The position numbers and the translations under genes are program-made. Source: Pirellulales bacterium (lineage in GTDB: Bacteria; Planctomycetota; Planctomycetia; Pirellulales; Thermoguttaceae). Taken from it: a stretch of DNA of 64,000 bases. Below the pieces are notes generated by a model. The model was not told the origin of the DNA. It worked only from the letters and a program-made list of their open reading frames with translations, and did no database searches. The DNA lies in contig JAFGDS010000151.1 of assembly GCA_016931995.1 (NCBI GenBank), positions 1 to 64,000 on the forward strand, in the 5' to 3' direction. How positions within the stretch are numbered: position 1 is the first letter of the stretch; every line of letters begins with the position of its first letter. Positions 9,296-17,374 of this stretch are shown here, in pieces.

Positions 9296-9808
9296 ATGTC
9301 CTCCACGCCCGGAAGCTATCTCGAAACCGAAATCATGACCGCGCCGCCCCAGAAACTCCAGCTCATGATGATCGAGGCCGCCATACGCTTTTGCCGCCGC
9401 GCCGCCGATCAGTGGGACGCCCAAAAGGACGACGAGGCCTGCGAATCGCTCATCCGCGCGCAGAAGATCGTCACCGAGCTGGTCGGCGGACTCAACCGCG
9501 ACAAGTCGCCCGAACTCTCCACCAAAATCACCTCCGTGTATCTCTTCGTCTTCCGCAATCTGATGGAGGCCAACGTCGAGCGCAGCCGGCCCAAGCTCGA
9601 CGGCGCCCTGCGGGTGCTCGAGGAGGAGCGGACCACGTGGCGCCAGGTGTGCGAGAAGGTCGGCGCGTCGGCCAGCTCGGAGAACGACGCGGCCGTCATC
9701 CTCGCGCCCAGGACCGTCACGTCGTCCGAGGCCACGCCGCTGGCCGGCTTCACCGGCGGCGCCGGCACGATCGACACGCCCCTGGCCGGCTTCTCGATCG
9801 AAGCGTGA
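9296..9808 (+). CDS. fliS: Flagellin export chaperone FliS
   Basis: FliS binds the C-terminal helices of flagellin in the cytoplasm and keeps it unpolymerised until export. The 170-residue protein begins with the family pattern SYLETEIMTAPPQKLQLMM and continues with the four-helix-bundle pattern (AIRFCRRAADQWD; SLIRAQKIVTELVGGL; IYLFVFRN-like segment YLFVFRNLMEAN). The last 45 residues (after about 125) are a low-complexity tail not found in short FliS proteins; it contains a repeat, TPLAGF, twice. ATG 9296 has an AGGAG site eight bases upstream. It is in the same direction as fliD and close to it, the common fliD-fliS arrangement. Confidence 0.9.
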   Translation: MSSTPGSYLETEIMTAPPQKLQLMMIEAAIRFCRRAADQWDAQKDDEACESLIRAQKIVTELVGGLNRDKSPELSTKITSVYLFVFRNLMEANVERSRPKLDGALRVLEEERTTWRQVCEKVGASASSENDAAVILAPRTVTSSEATPLAGFTGGAGTIDTPLAGFSIEA

Positions 9809-9959
9809 TCGGGCCCCGTGGCAAGATGGCGCGACGGATTGCCGGACGCGGGCGGAGTGCCCGACGAAGCCTCTTTCTCTTCCGGCCCCGCCGTTTCCTT
9901 CGAAAAGCCGGAGGACGAGTCTCTCCTCCAACGCCAAGAGCGGTTGGGCGGCGCGTCTG

Positions 9960-9986
9960 GTGGCGAAGCCGCAAGCGGCTCATGAG
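9960..9986. repeat. GCGAAGCCGCAAGCGGCT hairpin repeat
   Basis: A short hairpin (AGCCGC-AA-GCGGCT) in the 250-base convergent gap between fliS and the minus-strand DUF1559 gene. Copies occur at 14727, 15578 and 38428. It could act as a bidirectional terminator stem, although no T run follows. Confidence 0.65.
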
Positions 9987-10058
9987 CCATGCGCCAACAC
10001 ACTTGTCGGTGGACACAACGCTGCCCACCGAATACCCCTAACGTCTACTGCCTACCGC

Positions 10059-11615
10059 CTACTTCCACTCGACCGGCTTGCCGTCGTTGCGCTGGAACAT
10101 GCGGCGAAGCGTCTCGGGGTCGGTTTCGTTGTGCAACGCGCGGGCGGAGGCGTCGCAAAACAGGACGTTGACGAATCCCCGGTACAGCCCGGCGAGGTCC
10201 TTGGCGGGGTTCGCGGGGTCGAAGGGCCAGTCGTCCGGCTTGGTCCACGGCACGGCCGCCGCGTCGCTCGCCTCGACCAGCATGATCGTGTTGGACGTTC
10301 CGTCCGTGATGTCCTGGATCTTCGTGCCCTCGGCGCCCTCGAACACCGTGCCCGGCCCAACCGGCACGAGATAGTTCGTGTAGCCGGGTTTGGCCAGCTT
10401 CGAGGCGGGTGAACGGTACGCGGCGGGCATCTTCTCCAGGAGCTTGATGTTATGCGGGCTGTCCCACGGCTCGTCCAGATGGAACTGCTCGAAGAGCCCT
10501 GACTCGTCCACGTACGGCAGGATGAGCACCCGCCAGCTCAGAAGGGGCTTGCCCGAGGCGTCGCGAACGGCCGCGGGCGGAAACGTCTTCTTCGCCTCGT
10601 GGTAGTTGTGCATCGCGATGCCGATCTGGCGGAGGTTGTTCATCGCCTGCATGCGATGGGCGCTTGCGCGGGCTTCGGTGATGGCCGGCTGGAGCACGGC
10701 CGCGATTTTGGCCAGCCCCTGGTTTTCGCGATTCAAGTCGAGCACGAGCTGGTCGCCCTGCTGCTGGGGCACGAAGACGTCGAGGAGCTCCTTGGCGTTG
10801 GGCAGTTCGCGGGCGACTTCCTTCTGTTGGGCAATGAGGGCGAAGCCGCGCCGGATGAAGCCCAAAAACGCCTCGGCCGAGGCGGCGTCTTCCGATTGGA
10901 TCACCGCCCGCAGGCCCAGGTCGGGCGCGAGCGTCACCCCGGCGCTGGCCCAGAGCACGCCGCGGGTGAGCACGCTGCTGGGTCCGCCGCCGATTTCTTC
11001 CGGCAGGGTCGGCAACAGCTCCTCGAGCACGCGGCGGCTGTACTTGGGCGGCAGGAAGACGCCCTGCGCGGCCGTGTCGCCCGCCGCGGCAAAGCCCTTT
11101 TCCAGCTCCGGCCGGGGGTCCGGCTTAAGCGCCGCGAGCCGGGCGATCGTCTGCTCGCTTCCGACCACCAGGGCCGAGCCGATCCGCTTCCGCTGGGCGA
11201 ACATCTTCTCGTCAATCTGCGCCAACAACACGGCCAGCAGGTCCTCATTGCTTCCCTCGCTCGCCGGGAAGACGAGGAACAGGAAGTTCTCCTCGGCCAG
11301 CGGACCAGCCATCGTGATCACGGCGTAGACCTCCTTCACGCCGCCGTCGAGGATACCCTGGACCACGCCCTGGCTGGCCGCGCGGGGCATGGCCGATTGA
11401 CGCCGGATTTCCTCGGGCGCGATTTTTTCCACCTCGTCGAACAGCGGATTCAGGTCCACCTTGGCTAGGTTGACCCGTACGACGGCCACGGTTTGCTCGT
11501 CAATAAACGGCGCGACCAGCTTCGCCTGCGCGGCCGGGTCGAACCCCTCGGCCCGCGCCCACGCGGGGGCGAGCAACACGGACAAGAGGCAAACGGTTTG
11601 GATCAGGGTCTTCAT
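10059..11615 (-). CDS. Exported DUF1559-domain protein without a pilin helix
   Basis: A 518-residue protein with an ordinary signal peptide (MKTLIQTVCLLSVLLAPAWA, cleavage after ARA). A long N-terminal region of about 310 residues follows that I do not recognise. The C-terminus is a DUF1559 domain: NNLRQIGIAMHNYHEAKKTF, then LLSWRVLILPYVDESGLFEQ, LDEPWDSPHN, a TSNTIMLVEA motif and a final VLFCDASARAL signature. Most DUF1559 proteins carry a prepilin leader and membrane helix; this one has neither, so it is expected to be soluble in the periplasm or secreted. It stands alone on the minus strand between fliS (convergent) and the sigma module. Confidence 0.85.
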   Translation of the reverse strand: MKTLIQTVCLLSVLLAPAWARAEGFDPAAQAKLVAPFIDEQTVAVVRVNLAKVDLNPLFDEVEKIAPEEIRRQSAMPRAASQGVVQGILDGGVKEVYAVITMAGPLAEENFLFLVFPASEGSNEDLLAVLLAQIDEKMFAQRKRIGSALVVGSEQTIARLAALKPDPRPELEKGFAAAGDTAAQGVFLPPKYSRRVLEELLPTLPEEIGGGPSSVLTRGVLWASAGVTLAPDLGLRAVIQSEDAASAEAFLGFIRRGFALIAQQKEVARELPNAKELLDVFVPQQQGDQLVLDLNRENQGLAKIAAVLQPAITEARASAHRMQAMNNLRQIGIAMHNYHEAKKTFPPAAVRDASGKPLLSWRVLILPYVDESGLFEQFHLDEPWDSPHNIKLLEKMPAAYRSPASKLAKPGYTNYLVPVGPGTVFEGAEGTKIQDITDGTSNTIMLVEASDAAAVPWTKPDDWPFDPANPAKDLAGLYRGFVNVLFCDASARALHNETDPETLRRMFQRNDGKPVEWK

Positions 11616-11636
11616 CAGGCTATCTCCTTACACTTG

Positions 11637-11834
11637 CCCCGAAGGGGCTTCGTGGGTTAGCCCAGGGTTGCGGCGCGAGCCGCTACCCTGGGGTCGCAAA
11701 ACCTGTGTCACGAGAAACCCCACGGGGTTTCGTAGTCGGCGTTATTATGAAACCACGCTCACACAACGGACCCAAATATGTTAACGGCGTTGGGTGGCGC
11801 CTGGCGGGCACTGGCGGAGCCAGTGGCACCCGGC
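11637..11834. repeat. Two dispersed repeats upstream of the DUF1559 gene
   Basis: The 226-base gap holds a palindromic block with GGGTTAGCCCAGGGTTG and its partial complement CTACCCTGGG (11637-11735), and a hairpin GCACTGGCGGAGCCAGTGGC (11808-11827) of the family also at 17470, 37449, 39332, 42128 and 47810. No gene is seen. Confidence 0.7.
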
Positions 11835-11841
11835 ACATACC

Positions 11842-13494
11842 TTACTTTTCTCGAAACGTCACTATGTATCGCCGGACACGGTGGTCGGACCGTCCGTCGG
11901 GAAGGACCATCGACTCCAGCACGACCGTCCGACCGTCGCGACGATACGCGACGGGCTTGCCCGTGTACGGGTCGATCGGCATGGGCACTTCGGTCACCTC
12001 GTCGAGCCGGTCGGGCAGTTGGCCGTCGTGCCGGGCCGCATGGATCCGCACCGCCTCGACCGTGCGGAGCATCGCGACCTCTTGGGCGTTGCGGACCTCG
12101 GCCGACTTGGCCGCCTGGATCGCCGGTAGGAGCAGGCTGGCCACGGGCACGATTTCCCGCCGCCACGACTCGGCCTTCAGGAACTGCTCGGCCTCGTCCA
12201 TGCCCTTTTCGGCCTCCCAATACGGCAGCGGGAACCACCGGAACATCCGATCGCGGAACTCGTTAAACGTCTGGGACGTGTACAGCAGCACGACCTGGGC
12301 GACGGGCAGGGCCTCGACCTCCTCGCGGGAGCGGCCCTGGGCGATCAGGCTGTCGCGGGCACGCGGATAGCCAACCAGGGCCAGGCCGGCGACGATGACC
12401 CGCGCGTGCGATGCCTCCATTTGCCCGTTGGACGCGTACAGGGCCCATTGATTGGCCATCTGATCGAGGAACCCCCGCCAGTATTCCAGGCTGCGGGGGT
12501 CGGTCGGCACGTCGCGAAGCACCGGGAACATCATGTAAACGAGTTCCATCTCCGCCTCGAACGCGCCGCGGAGGTCGATCGGCGGATTGGGCAGGGCCGT
12601 CAGCGCCCAATACAGATTGGGACAGTCCGGTTGCTCCATGAGCGCATTGGCCTGCTCGAAGGCCATCCCGTGCATGGCGATGCCCACCAGGCCGCTGACC
12701 AGGAACGGCGCTTCGGCCACGTGCCGGCCCATGGCCAACTGGGTCTGAAGCGTCTCGACGGCCTCGTCGATCTTGCCCTCGGCGATCTCAACCCGGACTT
12801 TCAAGCACGTCAGCCGCGCCAGACTCCGCATCGACTGGATCTCGGGCAAGAGGATTCCAATAGGGTCTTTCGACTCGCGGACTGGCAGTTCCCAGTCGCA
12901 CTCGTCTCGCCGGGCCGCCATGTGGATCTCGTCCAACGTCGCCTGGTAGCCATCCAGGAGCTTCCTCGCATCCTTCAATGGGATCTTTGCCAGGGGCATT
13001 TCCAGCCAATCGCTGATGGTCTGCTGGTCCTTGTCGGAGTTCGTGTTCTGCATCATCGCGATCGCCCGATGGTAGTGCAGCGCGGCGTTGCCCGGCTTGC
13101 GGTCGAGGAAACCGGGCAGAAGCAGGTATTTGAGCGACTCGCGGGGCTCGTCGGCGGGAGAGACGGTCAGCCGGGCGGTGCGGATGTCGTCCTCGGGGGG
13201 ATTCGCGGGCGCCAGCGACGTTTGAGACGACGCCAGCGGCGCGATCAACGAGACGAACAACGCGGACAGCGCCACGAGCATGGCCACATGTGGCACCGCC
13301 GCCCTCGGCGGTGCGGACTGCCCAGCCGAGGGCGGCTGGGCCACAGGGCCGCAAGCAGCCCTTGGGGCCTCTTGTCTCCCATCCCCAATCCCCAATCCCC
13401 AATCCCTATTGGACACCCTCACCCCTGGCCCCTCTCCCGCAAGCGGGCGAGGGGAGCATGTGAAGGCACGCCTCAAGACATGCTTGGATTTCAT
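11842..13494 (-). CDS. Exported protein, third gene of sigma module copy 1
   Basis: Paralogue of the protein at 58068-59603. Shared landmarks, in order: KYLLLPGFLDRKPGNAALHY, DECDW, CPNLYWALTALPNPP, LLYTSQTFNEFRDR, and a C-terminal segment (HAARHDGQLP...VPMPIDPYTGKPVAY) resembling the loop of type II secretion pseudopilins. The family is unnamed to me; helix-rich and TPR-like by eye. ATG 13494 overlaps the preceding stop (ATGA) and has GGAG upstream, so it is the coupled start. It begins MKSKHVLRRA, a good signal-peptide n-region, but about 60 residues encoded by dispersed repeats intervene before the hydrophobic core (LVALSALFVSLIAPLASS). An internal ATG at 13281 could start just before the core but lacks positive charges. 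Confidence 0.75.
   Translation of the reverse strand: MKSKHVLRRAFTCSPRPLAGEGPGVRVSNRDWGLGIGDGRQEAPRAACGPVAQPPSAGQSAPPRAAVPHVAMLVALSALFVSLIAPLASSQTSLAPANPPEDDIRTARLTVSPADEPRESLKYLLLPGFLDRKPGNAALHYHRAIAMMQNTNSDKDQQTISDWLEMPLAKIPLKDARKLLDGYQATLDEIHMAARRDECDWELPVRESKDPIGILLPEIQSMRSLARLTCLKVRVEIAEGKIDEAVETLQTQLAMGRHVAEAPFLVSGLVGIAMHGMAFEQANALMEQPDCPNLYWALTALPNPPIDLRGAFEAEMELVYMMFPVLRDVPTDPRSLEYWRGFLDQMANQWALYASNGQMEASHARVIVAGLALVGYPRARDSLIAQGRSREEVEALPVAQVVLLYTSQTFNEFRDRMFRWFPLPYWEAEKGMDEAEQFLKAESWRREIVPVASLLLPAIQAAKSAEVRNAQEVAMLRTVEAVRIHAARHDGQLPDRLDEVTEVPMPIDPYTGKPVAYRRDGRTVVLESMVLPDGRSDHRVRRYIVTFREK
13282..13470. repeat. Three dispersed repeats inside the 5' part of a gene
   Basis: Within the coding frame of the preceding entry lie, in + order: an inverted pair of the GCCGCCCTCGGC family (13288-13345), four tandem copies of ATCCCCA-type heptamers (13381-13409), and a CCCTCTCCCGC...GCGAGGGGAG hairpin (13428-13456). 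All three families also occur between genes elsewhere in the window. The frame stays open through all of them. Confidence 0.85.
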
Positions 13495-14060
13495 AATGAC
13501 TTCTCCATCAAGAACCTCTGCCAGTCGCCTGAGCGGCGGGGACTGGCGGACGGGGCAGGTGAATCGGACGCGGGCGCCGCGGGCAGGGCGTCCACGCCGC
13601 ACCGCAGCACGTAGTCGCGAAACCGTGGATAAGGAAGCCTGCGAACCTCCGCGGCCGTGAGCCACTGGGGCGTGGGCGCTACCGAGGCCAGCACCGCCGA
13701 CTCGATCGACCAGCCCGGCGGCGCCGTGCGCCGCGGCGCTTCGCGCTCGGGCACGGCCGGCGCGACGGGCGCTGCGTCCTCGGTCGCCGGCGCGGCGGTG
13801 GTGACGGACGTGGGCAGGTAGACGATCCGATCGATGGTCTGGGGCTCGGGCCGCACGGCCAGCATCACGGCCAACGTGGCGGCCACGACACTCATGCCGG
13901 CGAAGGCCGCCGGCCACGCCCGCGAACGCCGCGCGGCCGACGCCTTTCCAGCCAGGTACATCACCCGGCCCGCGTCGAGCCGATCCGCCCGGGGCACCAG
14001 CGCGGCCAGCTCGGCCTCGAATGCCTTCAACTCGCTCGGGAGGTCTTCTTCTTGGGACAT
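13491..14060 (-). CDS. Small single-pass membrane protein, candidate anti-sigma factor, module copy 1
   Basis: A 189-residue protein with a cytoplasmic N-terminal part (residues 1-50), one membrane helix (AFAGMSVVAATLAVMLAV), then an exported Pro/Ala-rich part. It is paralogous to the protein at 57368-57844: both share a pre-membrane motif Y-x-AG-x-ASA-x-RRSRA, a post-membrane motif (D/E)RIV(Y/F), and a C-terminal G(V/I)DALP. The position directly after an ECF sigma gene, with a 34-base overlap, and the one-helix topology suggest an anti-sigma factor, but the usual zinc anti-sigma motif (H-x3-C-x2-C) is absent. Its stop overlaps the start of the third gene. Anti-sigma function is inferred from context. 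Confidence 0.75.
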   Translation of the reverse strand: MSQEEDLPSELKAFEAELAALVPRADRLDAGRVMYLAGKASAARRSRAWPAAFAGMSVVAATLAVMLAVRPEPQTIDRIVYLPTSVTTAAPATEDAAPVAPAVPEREAPRRTAPPGWSIESAVLASVAPTPQWLTAAEVRRLPYPRFRDYVLRCGVDALPAAPASDSPAPSASPRRSGDWQRFLMEKSL

Positions 14061-14542
14061 GGCACACCTAGCCTTTCTCGCAGCGCGGCCAATGCGGATT
14101 GATAACACCGCGCGGCCGTGCTCGACGACGTGCCGGTCAGTTCGGCGATCTGGGTGAACGACAACCCACCCCAAAGCCGGGCGACCAGCGTTTCACGTTC
14201 TTCAGGGGGAAGCCCGGCGAGCGCCGCCGTGGCCGCGCCGGCGTCGAGGGCCAGCTCGGCGCTCGGCTCGAACCACGGTTCTTCGCGCCACGCGACGGCG
14301 GCTTCGCGGCGGCGCCGTCGGCCCGCGCTGCGGCTCCGGCTGATCGCCCGGTTCCGAACGGCGCGATACAGCCAGCCCACCACGTTGGTCGGCGGGGTCG
14401 GCTGGCGAACCAGTTCGACCAGGGCCTCTTGGACCACGTCCTCCGGTGAATCGGTCCAGCCGCGGGCGTAGAGCACCAGCGGCCGGCCGTGCCGGGCCAA
14501 TAGGGCCTCGATCAATTCGGGTTCCAGACCGTTTGGGCTCAT
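14027..14542 (-). CDS. ECF-type RNA polymerase sigma factor, module copy 1
   Basis: A 171-residue sigma-70 family protein with only regions 2 and 4. Region 2 includes DSPEDVVQEALVEL and VVGWLYRAVRNRAI; region 4 includes LPPEERETLVARLWGGLSF and TQIAELTGTSSSTAARCYQS, the helix-turn-helix that reads the -35 element. It directs RNA polymerase to a small set of promoters, probably including its own. It overlaps the next gene by 34 bases, so synthesis of the two is coupled. Compared with the paralogue at 56868 the region 2 and 4 motifs are alike (CPEDVVQEALVELG; RIWGGLTFQQIA). ATG 14542 is preferred; the frame opens at 14758 but runs through a repeat. Confidence 0.9.
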   Translation of the reverse strand: MSPNGLEPELIEALLARHGRPLVLYARGWTDSPEDVVQEALVELVRQPTPPTNVVGWLYRAVRNRAISRSRSAGRRRRREAAVAWREEPWFEPSAELALDAGAATAALAGLPPEERETLVARLWGGLSFTQIAELTGTSSSTAARCYQSALAALRERLGVPCPKKKTSRAS

Positions 14543-14621
14543 CCGCGGCGTCTCGTCGGGGCTTCCCTCAGTATAGACGCCAGCCAGGCCCGGATGACCC
14601 AAAAATCCGCCAGTGGGGGGG

Positions 14622-14747
14622 CCAGGTGCCATGTCCACGCTCGCGTGGTCATGGCACCCGGGCCAGGGCATGGCGTCTCGCGGTGACGCACACCGGCGAA
14701 GCCAGTGACACACGGCCGATTCTTGTTGCGAAGCCGCAAGCGGCTGC
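14622..14747. repeat. Two hairpin repeats upstream of the sigma gene
   Basis: A hairpin built on GGTGCCATGTCCACGC and its complement GCGTGGTCATGGCACC (14625-14658), also seen twice near 57960-58033, and an AAGCCGCAAGCGGCT hairpin (14730-14745). The 212-base gap holds no gene. Confidence 0.7.
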
Positions 14748-14754
14748 GCCCCCC

Positions 14755-15537
14755 TCACCCGGCTCGGCGGCGCTCGACGAAGACGCGGTAGTCTTCGGGC
14801 GTGTCGATGCCGAAGGTGGGCTCATCGACCACGCCGACCACGATCGCGTGGCCGGCGTCGAGCACGCGGAGTTGCTCGAGCTTTTCGAGCTTTTCGAGCC
14901 GTGCCTCGGGCAGGCCGGCGAGTTGGAGCAGAAACTCGCGGCGGTAGGCGTATAGGCCGACGTGTTGATAGAAGTGCGGCGGTTCGGCCGCGAGGAGATC
15001 GTCGCTCCACGCGCGGGCATGCGGGATCGGGCTGCGGCTGAAGTACATCGCCCGGCCGCGCGCGTCGAACACGACCTTCACGCACGCGGGGTCCTCCAAC
15101 TGTGCCCGGCCGCGGATCGGCGTGGCCAGCGTGGACATCACCGCGTCCGGGTTGTCCTCCAACAGGTCGATGGCCAGGTCGATCGACTGGCCGGACAAAT
15201 CCGGCTCGTCGCCCTGGACGTTGACGAAGACGTCCACATCGGGCATCCTTCGGGCGACCTCGGCGACGCGGTCGGTGCCGCTGGGGGCGGCGGGATCGGT
15301 CATTTCCACCCGGCCGCCATGCGCCCGAACCGCCTCGGCGATCTCGACGTGATCGGCGGCCACGCACACGCCCCGGGGTCGGCGGGCACGGAGCGCCGCC
15401 TCGTACGTGTGGCAGATGAGCGGCTTGCCGGTCTGGGCTAGAAGCAGCTTGCGGGGCAGCCGCGTCGAGGCGAGCCGCGCCGGGATGACGATAAAACTCG
15501 TGCCACAAACCCGCAGCTTGGGGGTCGGTTGAGCCAT
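14755..15537 (-). CDS. kdsB: 3-deoxy-manno-octulosonate cytidylyltransferase (CMP-KDO synthetase)
   Basis: KdsB activates KDO with CTP to give CMP-KDO for the inner core of lipopolysaccharide, in the cytoplasm. The 260-residue protein has the nucleotide-binding start IPARLASTRLPRKLL, the VAADHVEI and PSGTDRVAEV motifs, the metal/substrate site NVQGDEPDL, and YFSRSPIPHAR and HVGLYAYRREFL segments, all classical for KdsB. The length equals the family's usual 250-260. GGAGG lies eight bases before the ATG. Its presence indicates a Gram-negative type outer membrane with LPS, consistent with planctomycetes. Other KDO genes are not in the window. Confidence 0.95.
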   Translation of the reverse strand: MAQPTPKLRVCGTSFIVIPARLASTRLPRKLLLAQTGKPLICHTYEAALRARRPRGVCVAADHVEIAEAVRAHGGRVEMTDPAAPSGTDRVAEVARRMPDVDVFVNVQGDEPDLSGQSIDLAIDLLEDNPDAVMSTLATPIRGRAQLEDPACVKVVFDARGRAMYFSRSPIPHARAWSDDLLAAEPPHFYQHVGLYAYRREFLLQLAGLPEARLEKLEKLEQLRVLDAGHAIVVGVVDEPTFGIDTPEDYRVFVERRRAG

Positions 15538-15577
15538 GGCGGGGTCCTCCGGAGATGGGACGACGTGCCGGAGTCGT

Positions 15578-15826
15578 TCGTTGCGAAGCCGCGAGCGGCT
15601 CTTATTACGGGTTCAATAGATACCTTTTTTGCTGCTTTCGGGGTAGAGCAGATCCGGCGGCTTGCCCCCCCGGAGGAGTTTACGTCCGGCTCCTTGGGTG
15701 CTACGATCAGGGGATTGTCGGCCGGGGGTGTTCCCGGTGATCGCGTGGGGACTTACCCGGTTTTCGCCGGGGACTGTCCCAATTTTCGCGCAGCGAAAAG
15801 GGGACTGTCCCCCTCGCGCCGACGCA
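15578..15826. repeat. Repeats between kdsB and the protease gene
   Basis: The 312-base divergent gap carries a GCGAAGCCGCGAGCGGCTC hairpin (15580-15601) and two direct copies of GGGGACTGTCCC (about 15770 and 15814) separated by CAATTTTCGCGCAGCGAAAA, itself an inverted repeat. Promoters for both divergent genes should lie here, but no convincing -35/-10 pair was found. Confidence 0.65.
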
Positions 15827-15849
15827 CCCCATGACGAAAGGACCGAGCG

Positions 15850-17343
15850 ATGAGACTGGGTGGTTGGCTTTTGGGCGGGTTGATGGTGGTGTTGGCGGCG
15901 AGCGGCGGCTGGGCGAAGGACGCCATCCGGGATTCGGTGGTCAAGCTGCACGTCACGCAGCGCCCGCCCGACTTTTTGCGGCCGTGGACCAAGGCCAACC
16001 CGGCGACGGGCTCGGGCTCGGGCGTGGTGATCGAGGGCAAGCGGATCCTGACCAACGCGCACGTGGTGACGCACGCCAGCCAGCTTTTCGTCCAGGCCAG
16101 CGAAACGACCGACCGCGTGCCGGCGAAGGTGTTGATCGTCGCCCCGGACATCGACCTGGCGCTGGTGACGGTCGATGACGAATCGTTCTTCGACAACCGG
16201 CCGGCCGTGCCCTTGGCCGAGGCGATTCCCGACATGAAAGCCACGGTGAACGTCTACGGCTACCCGATCGGAGGCGATCAGCTTTCGATCACCGAGGGGA
16301 TCATCTCGCGGATCGAGTGCATCCGCTCGGCGCTGAGCCCGCCGGTGCTGCGGATCCAGATCGACGCGGCGCTGAACCCCGGCAACAGCGGCGGACCGGC
16401 CATCGTGGACGGCAAGATCGCCGGGTTGGTGTTCAGCAAGGTGCAGCAGGCCGAGAACGTCGGCTACTTGATCTCCGCGGAGGAAATCGCCACGTTCCTG
16501 GCCGACTGCGCCGACGGCGACTACAACGGCAAGCCGATGATCCGCGGCATCGCGCTGCAGACCACCGACAACGAGGCCCTCAGGGCAAGACTCCAGTTGC
16601 CCAAGGACGCCGGTGGGTTGATGATCTCCAAGATCGACACGACCGGCGGCGAGGAGTCGCCGTTTAAGGCGTGGGACGTGATCACGCACGTCGGCGAGGA
16701 GCCGATCGACCAGCAGGGAACCGTGAAGATCCGCGAGGATCTGCGGCTGTCGTTCTTCTATCTCGTTCCGAAGCTGGCCAAGGACGGCGCGGTGCCGATG
16801 AAGGTATGGCGCGACGGGAAGCCGATCGACGTGATGGCGCCCACCCCGACGAAGGCCCCGCGGTTGGTGCCCGCGCTGGGCGACGGCTACCCCCGGTATT
16901 TCATCCACGGCCCGATGGTCTTCACCACGGTGACGCAGGAGCTGGCCGTGCAGATCGTCGGTCCGATGGAGATGTACCTTCGGGCGCTGCGGAGTCCGCT
17001 TCTGTCGCGGCAGTTCGACCGGCCGGCCTTCGAGGGCGAGGAATTGGTGATTATCGCCTACCGGCTGATTCCCCATCGCATCACCAAGGGCTACGACGCG
17101 ATGACCCTGGCCCTGGTCGATACGATCAACGGCACAAAGGTGAAAAACCTCGCCCACCTCGTCGAGCTGATCCGCGACGCCGACGGGGAGTTCCTGACGG
17201 TGACGTTCGCGGGCGACTTCGCCACGCTCGTCTTCCGCCGCCAGGAGCTGATCGACGCCACGGAGGAAATCCTCGCCGACGAGGGCATCCGCAACCAGTA
17301 CTCGCCCGACCTGGAGGAGGCGTGGAAAGGGAAGAAGGAGTAA
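15850..17343 (+). CDS. Exported HtrA/Deg-type serine protease with PDZ domains
   Basis: A periplasmic quality-control protease of 497 residues. Signal peptide: residues 1-22 (WLLGGLMVVLAASGGWA). The trypsin-fold domain shows the triad His71 (ILTNAHVV), Asp102 (PDIDLALV) and Ser180 (NPGNSGGPA). PDZ-like regions follow at about 235-320 and 340-480. The second, with GPMVFTTVTQELA and later GYDAMTLALVDTINGTKVKN, resembles the PDZ2 of Deg9/Deg2 proteases better known from plants than that of E. coli DegP. AAGGA lies eight bases before the ATG. The gene stands alone between a divergent kdsB and a downstream methyltransferase separated by a repeat-filled gap. Confidence 0.9.
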   Translation: MRLGGWLLGGLMVVLAASGGWAKDAIRDSVVKLHVTQRPPDFLRPWTKANPATGSGSGVVIEGKRILTNAHVVTHASQLFVQASETTDRVPAKVLIVAPDIDLALVTVDDESFFDNRPAVPLAEAIPDMKATVNVYGYPIGGDQLSITEGIISRIECIRSALSPPVLRIQIDAALNPGNSGGPAIVDGKIAGLVFSKVQQAENVGYLISAEEIATFLADCADGDYNGKPMIRGIALQTTDNEALRARLQLPKDAGGLMISKIDTTGGEESPFKAWDVITHVGEEPIDQQGTVKIREDLRLSFFYLVPKLAKDGAVPMKVWRDGKPIDVMAPTPTKAPRLVPALGDGYPRYFIHGPMVFTTVTQELAVQIVGPMEMYLRALRSPLLSRQFDRPAFEGEELVIIAYRLIPHRITKGYDAMTLALVDTINGTKVKNLAHLVELIRDADGEFLTVTFAGDFATLVFRRQELIDATEEILADEGIRNQYSPDLEEAWKGKKE

Positions 17344-17374
17344 CGTTCCCCATTAGGACTGCCCAATGGGATTA

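Noticed and set aside
13495-14067. N-terminal extension of the module 1 exported protein to 14067
   Set aside because: It would overlap the whole membrane-protein gene in another frame; the ATGA start at 13494 is coupled and sufficient.
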